Below are positions 48,290-60,067 of a stretch of 64,000 bases of DNA, piece after piece; within the stretch, counting starts at the first letter, position 1, and the number at the start of each line of letters is the position of its first letter. Source of the DNA: Sapria himalayana (lineage: Eukaryota > Streptophyta > Magnoliopsida > Malpighiales > Rafflesiaceae). Both the position numbers and the translations under genes were made by a program. The notes under the pieces were generated by a model. It was not told where the DNA came from. It saw only the letters and a program-made list of their open reading frames with translations, and searched no databases. The stretch is from assembly GCA_029783825.1 (NCBI GenBank), contig JAREIK010016253.1:149001-213000 (forward strand). Reading direction: 5' to 3'.

Positions 48290-48440
48290 TACTGTTCTAT
48301 ATCTATAAGACATCCATATATACTGTAGTGTATATGTATATACACTACAATATATATGTACATATATACTATAGTATATATGTACATTTATACTGGGTAT
48401 ATGTACATATACACTACAATATTATATGTACATATATACT
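48290..48440. repeat. Short TATATACT/ATGTACAT minisatellite
   Basis: Same unit as 31090-32190, in mirrored position next to the inverted duplicate. Confidence 0.85.
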
Positions 48441-48910
48441 ATATATAACTATCTTATTGATGAGCACGATGGTTGTGATATTGCTTATATTTTGCAAGGT
48501 GCCATGTTCTCTACTTAACCAAAAATTTTATTTATTTGGTAATGACCATTTCAATGCATCAATAGTTTAGTTGAACTAGAAAGGTATAGTATATTGACAA
48601 GATAAAGAAATATATAAAGATAAGAAAATAGTGTGTGCGAGTGTGTTTGTTTGGACACATATAGTTATACTATATTCATGTTGTATGCATATATATTACA
48701 TATATACATGCCTATGTATTTTTAAGTAAATATAAAAAAAAATATATGATGCATACATGCATGAAAGTACCATTCATTAGTTTTTTTATTGCTGAATATT
48801 GCAGACCATCCCCATTAATCCCAAGCCTTTTTTAACAATTTGACTGGGAAGTCGATCATTGTAAAACTCAAGTGGGGAATGGAATACAAAGGTGAGCTAC
48901 CTTGTGTTCT
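48441..48910. other. No recognised feature
   Basis: AT-rich, without a gene or a CACTA terminus. It separates the minisatellite from the GATA array. Confidence 0.6.
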
Positions 48911-49131
48911 TAAATAGATACGCATAAAGATATATAAATAGATACATAAATAGACAGAAAGATAGACAGACTTATAGATAGACATATAGATAAAGAGATC
49001 AATAGAAAAAAGATAGATAGATAGATATATAAAAATTTGATCGATAGAAAAACAAAATGATAGGCAGACATATAGACAAACAAATAGATAGACAAATAGA
49101 CACAATTATTGATAGATAGATAGATAAACAT

Positions 49132-49164
<33 letters not shown>

Positions 49165-49189
49165 AAGATAGATATACTGACAAAAATAT

Positions 49190-49258
<69 letters not shown>

Positions 49259-51144
49259 TACATATACAGATAGATAGATAGATAGATAGATAGAAAAATA
49301 GATAGAAAGATAAATAGAATGACATATAGAAAGATAGATTGATATCAAAAAAGATATATAAATAGATAAATATATAGATGAATAAATATATAGATAAATA
49401 ATTAGATGATTAGATAGATAGATAGATAGAGGTATACATATGTAGATGAATAGATAGATAGATAGATAGATAGATCGATATATTAATAGATAGATATATT
49501 GATAGATTGTCGGATAGATAAACACATAGATCGACAGATAGATATTTATTTAGATAGAAAGTTAGTTAGATAGATATATAGATAGATAGATAATTAGATA
49601 GATAAATAGATTCATATAGAGATTGATAGACCAATTTATAGATAGATTGATAGCAGATTGATAAATAGATTGATATTTAATGACATAGATAGATTGATAG
49701 ATTGATAGATTGATAGATAGGCAGATTAATATATAGATAGATAGATATATATATATAGAAAAATAAAAATATAGATCGATAGATAGATTATTAGACAAAT
49801 AGATAGATAGATATGCAGATAGATAAATAGCTATGTAGTTAGATAGATAGATAGATAGATAAATAGATAAATTGACATATAACTACACAGATAGATTGAT
49901 TGACAGATAGATAGATAGATATATTGCCATATAGATAGACTGATACATGGATAGATCGATAAGAATATAAATAGATAGGTAGATAGACAGATAAATAGAT
50001 AGATATGCATAAAGATAGATAAATAGAAAGGCAAATAGCCAAATAGATAGACAGTTAGATAGAAAGATAGATATATAGATAGATAGATAGCAAGATAGAT
50101 AGATAGATAGATAGTAAGATAGATAGATAGATAGATGTATTGATAGACATATTTATATATAGACTAATAAATATAGAAATATATATATATAGATAGATAA
50201 ATAGATATATAAAAGATTATAAATAGATAGATAGAAAGATAGGCATATAGATAAATAGATTGATTGATTGATTGAGAGATAGATACATGGATATATTTAG
50301 AGATAGAAAGACATACACATAGACAGATAGATATACAGATGGATAGAAATTTAGATAGACAGATAGTTAGATAGTGAGATTGATAGATAGATAGACATAT
50401 ATATAGATAGACAAATAAATAAAAAGATATATAGATAGACAGATATATAGAGAGGTAGACAAACATGTTGACAAATTGCTATACAAACAGATAGATAGAT
50501 AGTTAGTTAGAAAAATAGTCAGATACATAGATTGATAAATATATTTATATATAGATAGAAAGATAGATAGACAGACATATAGATGGACAGAAAGATAAAT
50601 AGATAGAAGGACAAACAGTTAGATAGTTATAAAATTAGATAGACAGAAAGATTGATAGACATTTTTACAGATACATACATAGTGAGATAAATAGTTATAT
50701 AGATAGACAAATAGATAGAAAGATATACATGCAAATATAAAGTCAGATAAAAAGATAAATAGACATCCATATTGACAAACAGAAAGATGGATAAAAAGAG
50801 AGATAGATTGGCATATAGATTATTGGATAGATAGAAGGATAGATAGATATATAGACGTATACATAGATAGATAGATAGATCGATAGACAATTAGTTAGAT
50901 AGATATATAGACAAATAGATAGAAATATATATAGATAGATAAAAAAATAGATAGATAGAGAGATAGATATAAAGAAAGAAATACAAATAGACATGCAGAT
51001 AGATAGATAGACATAAAGATAGATACAAAGATGGATAGACAAATAGATAGAAAAATAGTGAGACAGATAGACAGACAAAAAAAGAGATAGACATAGAAAT
51101 AGAGAGATAGTTATATAAAGAGATACATTGATTGATTGATTTAC

Positions 51145-51175
<31 letters not shown>

Positions 51176-51597
51176 TAGACATATAGATAGTTAGATAGAT
51201 AGACATACAAACATATATCCAGTTATAAAGATAGAGAGATAAACAAGTAGAAAGATTAATATATAGTCAAAAAGATAGACAAATAAATAGATAGTTAGAT
51301 TGACAGATAGACAGATAGACGGACATATAGATAAATAAATTGATAGACAAATATAAACATAGATAGATATATAGAAAGATATATAGTTAGATAGATAGAC
51401 AGATAGATAAACAGATTGAGAGATATATATATATATATAGAAAAATAGATAGTTAAATAAATAGTTAAATAAATAGATAAATACATAGACAAATAGATAA
51501 ACAAATAGATAGATAGACAAAATATAGATAGATAAATAGATAGATAAATAGATAGATAGATAGATAAATAGATAGACATATAGATACAAAAATAGAC
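48911..51597. repeat. GATA satellite array 7
   Basis: About 2.7 kb of degenerate GATA on the plus strand, opposite to arrays 4-6. A compound (TA)n(CA)n tract lies at about 49190-49260. Minus-strand YLSI-type open frames are repeat artefacts. Confidence 0.95.
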
Positions 51598-51894
51598 AAA
51601 TATTCTTCTAAACAATATTCTTCTAAAGGTAAATGTTTTAAATGAGCAAGTAAATATTATTTTTTCTTGGTCTATATGACCAATCATGATTTGATTATCC
51701 CCTGGATACTATCTAAAAAATAATAATAATAATGAAAAGAAATCCAATCCAATATCTAATCCATAAATAGGATAGAGGGTAATGATCTTTTCTCATTCCA
51801 TTATTTAACTTTTGATAATCAATACAGTCTCCACCTGGTTTTCACTTTATTTTCACTATTATTACCACTCCTTTTTTCAGCACAAGATGAATAA

Positions 51895-52418
51895 TGTTAG
51901 AATTTTCTATTTATGTATATATAATGATTATTCTGAAAGTAATATTAATGGATTGTGCAGAACATAGTACATCACAAGGAACAAGAAAACATGGCATCAT
52001 TATAGTAAACACTAGTTTTAACATGGTTCATTAGTCATTCAATATGACTAACTACATCCACTAGAAAAGTACACCGTGCTTACTTATTTATTAACCCAAA
52101 TGTTTCAGTACATAACCAAGAGAGAAGAAAAAGAATATAGCCACACATTTGTAATTATGGATATAACACACACACACACACATATATATAGAACAATCAA
52201 GGTTCTACATAAAATAGAAATGAGTTAGAATCTTTAGAGTAGACTGGGTCATGCTCTAAAAATTGTTCAGTCCCACTGATCGAATAGCGAGACCCCCATT
52301 ATTTTACCTATGATACATATCCAATCTCTCGACATATTAGTACCCATACCTATAAATAAAATAGAGAAATAAAATAGAAGGTTAAGGATTTAGATAACAA
52401 AATAAATTATATACAACA
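51895..52418 (-). mobile_element. Solo LTR, copia-type family, with 5-bp target duplication
   Basis: In minus orientation it begins TGTTGTATATAATTT and ends TTCTAACA. It is flanked by identical AATAA at 51890-51894 and 52419-52423. It shares the segment GGTTCATTAGTCATTCAATA...ACATCCAC and a GCTCTAAAAATTG/AGCGAGACCCCCATTAT segment with the 56.4-kb LTR and the LTR at 41312, but is strongly diverged. A (CA)n tract lies at about 52168. Confidence 0.8.
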
Positions 52419-52429
52419 AATAATGCTCA

Positions 52430-53000
52430 CCTATGGGCCATTAGATATTGCATAAATAATGCATCTAACAATTTAACAATCTCATTTTTTTTATTATGTC
52501 TTTCATAATTTGATTTAGTTGTACAAATGTTCAATTGTCAGTCTCACATCTTTTCCATAAATATCTTATGCAAACATATCAATGGAATGATTTCTTTGAT
52601 ATCATCTAATGACTAAGCGAGAATAATTTCATATTTTTTAAGAAATTCACAACTCGGGTCTCCATTTTCTCCATTAGTAATGCTGAAATGATAATGAAAT
52701 CTACCTTGTTTTCCCCTAGAAAAGCATAACAAATTTGATTGGGCAACACCTTCAAAATCAACTCATCTAGGTTTTCCCAATTTGTCAGTAGTTATCCATC
52801 CAAAGTCATGGCTTTGTTGAAAGTCATGGCCTTTTCTGTCAAATGATCTTTGCTGAGAGCGGTGACTTCTTAATTTACAATGACTCTCATTTCCTCATAC
52901 ATAATATTTATTTGTAATTCATTAAAATCATCTCTTTTGGATCTCCAAATCTCTATTTTTGCTGCCATCAAGTTCTCCCTTGGAAATTCTGCTTGATCTT
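52430..53000 (-). pseudogene. Ty3/gypsy pol remnant (protease-to-RT region)
   Basis: On the minus strand one can read EKMETRVVNFLKKYEIILA, SLDDIKEIIPLI and EIVKLLDALF. This resembles the segment before the gypsy reverse transcriptase, whose usual pattern is FL..Y.DVFAWS, then MPGI.P and IEKLLDAGFI. Heavily decayed, with stops throughout. The assignment rests on this short pattern only. Confidence 0.45.
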
Positions 53001-53347
53001 TCCTCGTCATCTCTTCAGATTTTTATCATTCATATTGTTTTTTGGTTGAAATTTATTTTGAGTCTTGAATTATCAATTCATAAAAAATGCTAAAAAAAGG
53101 AAATAGAATACAAGAACACAAATGCAACCAAATGCAACCATCCACATTCAAACAAGCTAATATGAATAAGCTTTTAGATCCAAAAATATTTATTAAACTT
53201 AAAGCTATCTAAAATACTAAAAAGTAATTATCCTTTTACAATGATAATTATGTTAATTCATATTAACTAACCAAATTTAATAATCCTTAGTAATAATAAT
53301 ATTTTTTTTAAAAATTTATTACTCCACCTAATTTAATTAATTAAGTA

Positions 53348-53690
53348 TAGAGGTGTCAACTAGGCTGGGTTGCTTAGACACGACCCATGGCATGACATGG
53401 TTCATCCATTCTAGGTTCGACATGGCATAGTCTAGAACTGTGCCTAATCCTAGACCATTCTAGCCTAAGGCATGGCTCATGCCATGCTAGGCTCGACATG
53501 GCATAGTCTAGAACTATGCCTAGTCCTAGACCATGCCAGACTAAGGCATGGCTCATGCCATACTAGACTAGTGGGAGTTGTGCCTTATCCTATACCATGC
53601 ATGACTCACATGCCTAACTTGGTGATATGGTCCACTGATTCAGTGACTCAGGATTGAACATGGGTAGGTCTCATGTCACGAGTAATGCCC
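53348..53690. mobile_element. Decayed relative of the GC-rich hAT MITE
   Basis: It starts TAGAGGTGTCAACTAGGCTGGG, matching the first 12 bases of the 41468 terminus. The interior has CATGGC, GGCTCATGCC and TAGACC words, where the young element has CACGGC and GGCCCGGCC. A 76-bp tandem repeat is visible (GACATGGCATAGTCTAGAAC starting near 53419 and 53495). No right terminus was found, so the end is approximate. Confidence 0.6.
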
Positions 53691-56379
53691 CATCTGGTGA
53701 CTACTTGACAAGGTAGTTTTTTAAAAAATGGCCACATAAGCTAAATTCCACTTATGTGGCCACTCACAATTACAAGGCCTAGGCCACTCCACTTGTTGCA
53801 TTTTCAAGCAATGAGTGCTATTAGATATAGTGATAGGCACGACCTATCATTGTTAGTTTTTTTTTAAATTATTTTAATTTGTATATTGTAACCACCAAGA
53901 TTTAAAATTTAAAATTGTATTCACATTTAAAATTTCAGTTTAAAATCCCAAATACTAACAAAAAAAGTGACCTAGTTCATGCTACCTCAAATTGGCCATA
54001 GATAGCATTGCATGCACTAGGCATGGCATGGCGCAATATTTTGTGTGCAAATAATGCCATGTTGAGCCACTAATGTGGTTGTTGTTTTGTGCTTAGCAAG
54101 AAATGAGAGCCCTTTCATGCTATGCCTGGCACTACATGGTGGAACAATCATGCCTCTTTAAAATGAGCCTTGTTGAAATGACATAACCCATTTGAAATCT
54201 CAAGTTAGATGTTGTACCAAAAACTTATTAATGAGAATATCTTATCAATTGAGATTCACAACTACATGGCTAATACAAATAGTATAATAAACTTTGTTCA
54301 ATATATCAATCATATATGAATTGTATTAGTAGTTTGGTTATTCAATAATAAGATAACTCATTTTTACTAAAATGGATACTTAGATTGCTAAACAATCTTA
54401 GGTATATAGTTTGTTCATTTAATCTATGTGATACCATTAATTTGATCGACATATATTATCTTGAAAATTTGATAAAGGTTGGGGTATTATGAATGACCTC
54501 TTAATGGTGGTCCCCTTGTAGTTGTCCCCTTAGTACATCACAAATGAGACAATAATTCATCTCTATATGATAATTATTAACAAACTCATACCTTTTAGGT
54601 AACTTTATCAGCTATTATTGATACTTGCTTCTTATGCATATTCTTATCCTCTAGTCTTAACCATCTTAAAAACTAATGAATAATATAATTTTTAAGAATT
54701 TGTACTTTTGGCTTCAAAAGTATCATACTTGACAATTAATATATGCTCCTCTTTAGTTTCACTAGTAGAAATTATATGAGTAAAAGTACCTCACAAGAGT
54801 TATCACCATCTTGTGAGCTTCAACACACATCTGCATGTTTCAGGAATTGATTGTCACCATCTTTTTGATAATGATGTGACTTTCACAGTAAAGGTGAATC
54901 CCTTATGAGAACGCCCTATATAATATTCATTCCAATCAAGAACTAATCATTTTAAGATATGTATAATGGATTGGTATGTAAAAGCATTAGTACTTTTAGC
55001 TTCATAAATATCAAATTTATGATGATTAATATACCTAAATTTTAGGGTTCAACATATAGGTTTATCTCCTACATCATAATAAGAAGAGATATAACTTTCT
55101 TCAAATCTTATGCATGAGTGAGCCTCATAGTTTACCTATCACCATCTATCTTGAAAACCTCACACAAACTTGTTAATATTCAAAACCTCAATTCAAGTTC
55201 CATCTAGTCATGATTCATCAATATTTAATTATAATATAAATCAAACTATTAATGCATTCATAATGAAAACCAATTATATTACATAATTCAAATTACACAA
55301 ACCCTAGACCATTCTAATTTGGTATAAATTCCCAAATCTCTATCTAAATAATAGGGGTCTGAGAGCACTACCCCCAACTCTAAGGATCAATATAAGTCAT
55401 GTATCATGTATTTGCTTGTGGAGTCCCTACAAAACTCTAAAATTTACTCCTAGGATTTTTAGTTGTCATGGATTTTCTTATTATGTGAAGGAGAAGAAGA
55501 ATAAATGAGAGATCATTTATTGAAATTTCTTTATATTCCACTTTTATACTTGGGCAGCCTTGTATTACTCTAAGTAGAAAGTCATGAATTATAGAAGAAA
55601 GTCACAACTTCTATCTTCATCTCTTCAGCTTGAGGTTATGACTCTAGAAAATAACCACAACACTATCTAACAACTTGATCTTTTTGTAATACAAAATCAT
55701 GCAGTTGGAATGACAATGACTTGGGTTGGCCTAATCTAATAATAAACACAAAGTTATGATACTATGAAATGACCATGATTTTATGCCTTCATCCATTTAT
55801 AGTCCATAAAGGTCGTAATGCTATGAAGTGATTATGGAGTGGAGATGACTTCTTTCTTATATAGATGCATCATTGTGTGAACATAGTGAAATAGTATTTT
55901 TTTTATATGTATGTGTTGTGGCATTAAAAATTGGACACACCAAAAATGTAACCATTCATATCAAGTGTCCACGACACTATGAGTGGTTGTGACATAGATA
56001 TTTTCTTTTCTCATATACACATTATTGTAGTGTTATAATGATAATATGGAATTGGATCTTAACTTGCACATACAATTCATGTCTATGTCTTCCTTTGAAG
56101 ATAAAATTTATGGCCTTATAAATGATCATAATTGAGTAATATTATTTATAGCTTTTAATATCCCAAAAGTCATAATTTTGAATAATTGTCACAACCTTTA
56201 CATAATTACTTGTGACTATGTAATTTTTTGTAATTCAAAAGTTTTGACTTAGTAAAAACTATTGTAGCTTTGGCTTGAGACTATTGAATCATATAAAGAT
56301 AAAGTCATAGTATTATGAAAGTTTTCATGAACTTGAGCACCAGTGGAGAACTTAGTTGTTGTGATGGAGAATTAATGTC
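53691..56379. other. No recognised gene; repeated GTCATGAC-like words
   Basis: AT-rich sequence without coding potential. From about 55560 to 56330 many degenerate GTCATGAC, GTTATGA and GACCATGA words recur, similar in style to 58980-59420. Confidence 0.6.
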
Positions 56380-56384
56380 ATAAC

Positions 56385-56968
56385 TATTGGGTAGTTGCGC
56401 TTCCACGATAGTGATATTAAGACACAGAAACAACATAAACAACAGAAAACAAGTAATATATATATCCAATCCAGCAACCAACCATGGCAGAATAAAAAAA
56501 ATGAGAAATATACACCAAAAATAATGTGGTTCGCTAGTCGCTCAGTACGACTATCTACATCCACCAGAAAATGCTTATGTGTTACAGATTAAACTAACCA
56601 AAATATAGTCTTATAGTATGCAGCGCACAGAGCAATCATGATAAATCACGTAGAGAGAAGAGAGAGAGATGATGAACAGTTCCCCGGGTCCAAAAGATAG
56701 GCACCCTAAATTAAAATTACAAACATTTTATAAAAAAAAATCTCTCGGTTCATTTAACTAGAGTGGGTCAAATCAAGAAACGGGTCAGGCTCTGCTCCAA
56801 AAAATTTCCGCCCGCTAACCAAACAACGGGACCTCTGTTATTGTGTTACTGCTGCATTCCATACCTCTTAATATTTTATTTCCTGTACTTATATGAAAAT
56901 ATTAAAACATAAATAGAAATTTTTGGTTATACAAATAGATTATCAAAAAACAAATTACATATACAGCA
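56385..56968 (-). mobile_element. Solo copia LTR matching the LTR at 41312-42587
   Basis: The reverse complement of this block matches the copia LTR on both sides of its MITE. It has a single, uninterrupted copy of the MITE target (CCGCTAAC at 56812-56819). Flanking 5-mers are ATAAC (56380-56384) and GTAAC (56969-56973), an imperfect duplication. No internal retroelement sequence adjoins it. Confidence 0.88.
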
Positions 56969-56973
56969 GTAAC

Positions 56974-59708
56974 CATTTAAATTTTCTAAGCTAAGTATGA
57001 CTATAACTCTATGATAATATCATAACTATTAAGAATATGTCACATAGTAGAAAAATCATGTTGAAGAGCTGGTAGGGCCATGACTTATACGAATTTCCCC
57101 CAACTAATTATGTAGAGTTTCATCCAAGAATTGATGCCAAAACTATACGAGACTTACTGATCTAACTCCTCTACTAAATACTTCCAAAATGTCCTTAATT
57201 TCATGATTATTCATCAAAACTCTTCAAAATACCAAAAATCATAAAATCAATATATATAAGCTCTATCTAGACATCAATACATCATAAAAAATCTTTAAGA
57301 TACACAAGATAATTTGATAATTTAAACATAAAAAAAAAAGGTCCAAGTCATCTTTCTTTGAAGGAATAATGAGCTATTATAGCTCTTCCACTAGGGGGTT
57401 GAGGTTGATGTTTCCTCTTGATATAAACATGTTTTGTATCATTAGTCTTCCATCCTTTAACAATATCTAGGTCATGACTAGCAGAGATAACCATCTTAAG
57501 CATCTTAAGCAGAGATAACCACTTCTTTTTATATCAAATCGAGCCTTCATTCCTAGTTGAGATCATTTTCTTCAAATCTCAGACCATGTTAGCATGACAT
57601 GGTGCCCTATTGAATAATGGGTATCATATTGTGTCAGATCTACTAGGATGGGAAAGAAAGGAATGGTCACCAACATAACCCATGCTGAGGCACAAGCTCC
57701 TTCATTCATGTATGGGCACCAACATAACCCATGCAAAGGCATGAAACTTTCTTTCATGTCTTGGCACAATGCCATCTTCCATGCCTATGCTTGAACTTAT
57801 GTGCCTATGCCTAACACCATGGCACAAGACCATCTAGCCAAGTGCATAGTGCATTGTGGCATGTTATGCATAGACTAATATAGTGCATTGTACATGACTT
57901 TCCACCACAATCTTTGTCGTAGGTTGTAATGATGGTAACAACCTAGACCTCATCCATAATTAATGAAACATAAATTTATATTAATTAATTACATGAATTT
58001 GAAAAAAAAACTAAAAAATATTTAACTCGAACCTGATCATATTTGAGATTTTAACAATAAAAATTTGGATTTTTTTTAATTTATACTAGATATCAAATTA
58101 AATAAAAAAACATGATTACAAAATTGCATCAGTAAACATCATTTATGGTCCACATCTCGAGCTTCATTATTAATCTCTCTCTCTTTGGATATTCAATTTC
58201 TTGTGGTCTTGGAGAAATTTTTTTAATAAATGAAGTGTAATACATATGTATTTTTAATCATTCAGATATATCAAAGCTTCTAATATATCTAGTGCATGAT
58301 TTTCTCATTTTTCTATTATTATATTCATAATAATAATAATTTTGGACTCAAATGTTATGGTAGACACCAAAAAGATTAGTTGATCACAAGTAATTTTAGA
58401 TAGCATAAGTGTGATCTCATAATGGCAAATGTTTATAAGTTAATTCTAGATAAGTATGAAAATAATATTAGCATTTAAATATTTTGAAAGAACTCACCTA
58501 TTAGATTGACTATCTCATTACCTTTCTATAACTAATTAAATAAAAAATGAATCATCTCTTGATATTAGTTGAATCATAATATATGATGACACACGACCAT
58601 ATTTGTTCTCATAGTATCTTTAAATGTTATTTTAATAATTTGAATATGTGTTAGGAATTATGGTGATAGAATTCCACGTATCAAAGCAAGGAATCACAAT
58701 GATATCAAATATAATGTATTTCAGTACCATATATAAGCTCTTATATCAAATCTCAAGATTCAAATCTCTTTCTGATACTAAATATCAGGGAATCTACGTG
58801 ATACTAAATGTACCTTGATACCAAATGTAGGGTCTCACAATAATTTGAGAGATAGTAATTCAATGACTTAGGACGGGGGGAGAATGCTCTCAAAGATGAA
58901 GCATGCACACACAAAAGAAGAAGGGGGAGAGAAGAAAGAACATGCAATTACATTAGGAAGACTTCTTTAAACTTAAGACCTAAGTCACGATATCAAATTC
59001 CCGTATTGAAACTTCATTCAAAACATGAAACCAAAGAATATGATTATGAATAAAATTCTTCAATAATTCAGTCATAATAGTACAAGATAAGTTGCAACTC
59101 CATTTCAAGTCTTAATTTCATTCAAGTTTCAACATCATAATTGAGGTCGTGACTTTGTTTGGATCTTGATTTGAAAATTTGAGTCATGACTAGAAAATTT
59201 TTGGACACAATACCAAATATATAGTTTTTACTTCATTCAAATCATGACACCAAAGAATAGGATTATGATTTTATTTATGTTATGATACTAAAGAATATGA
59301 TCGCGACTTGAATCCTTAAAATTTTCTATCACAACAATACATAATATGTTATGACTATGTAGTTGCAACTTCACAAATAAGGTCATAATACCAAGCATAA
59401 GTTATAACTTCAAAAGTTATACCAATTCTAAAAATACATCACTTTATAGTTCTGGTGATTGGTTCGTGCAATCAGACACGAAACTATATTTTTATGCCTA
59501 TCACTCAATCTCTTGGATGTGTACATATATTAAAGAAATATTATGGTAGAATGTTCACCTAATATTTTAATTTTTTATTTCTACATATAATTCACTAAAA
59601 AGTGGATGTTCATTATATTCTTAAAATGCATAACTCATGTTACAAATACATACACCTAAGTACAATGCATATTGTATGAGTATATACTAAGAAACACATG
59701 TTAACAAT
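56974..59708. other. No recognised gene; short tandem duplications
   Basis: A 47-bp-spaced duplication of CACCAACATAACCCATGC lies at about 57669 and 57716. At 59020-59320 a degenerate unit built on CCAAAGAATATGATTATGA recurs at least three times. Open frames are short and featureless. Confidence 0.6.
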
Positions 59709-59713
59709 AGTAT

Positions 59714-60062
59714 AGTATATAATTTGTTTTGTTATCTATTTTCTTATCCTTCTGTTTTGTTTTTCTATTTTATTTATAGGTGCTTGTACTAATATATTAT
59801 ATCTGAAAGATTGGATATATGACATTGGGACAATAATGGGGATCTCGATGCCCAGTCAAATACTCTCAATTATGTACTAAAATATTCAGGGTTAATAAAT
59901 CTTTAAGTACTACGTGCTTTTCTGGCGAAAGTAGCTAGTCGTATTAAATGACTAGTGAACCATGTTAAAACTTGTATCTATTATGATTATTTTATGTTTT
60001 GCACATTTCATTGTTGTTATGTTTAGTATAATCACTTATATACATAAATAGAAATTCTAACA
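59714..60062 (+). mobile_element. Diverged solo LTR, same family as 51895-52418
   Basis: Plus-strand homologue of the LTR at 51895-52418. Shared words include TTCTATTTTATTTATAGGT, GATTGGATAT, AATAATGGGG and the terminal TACATAAATAGAAA with TTCTAACA. AGTAT at 59709-59713 and 60063-60067 is a candidate target duplication. With that choice the LTR start reads AG instead of TG. Confidence 0.68.
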
Positions 60063-60067
60063 AGTAT

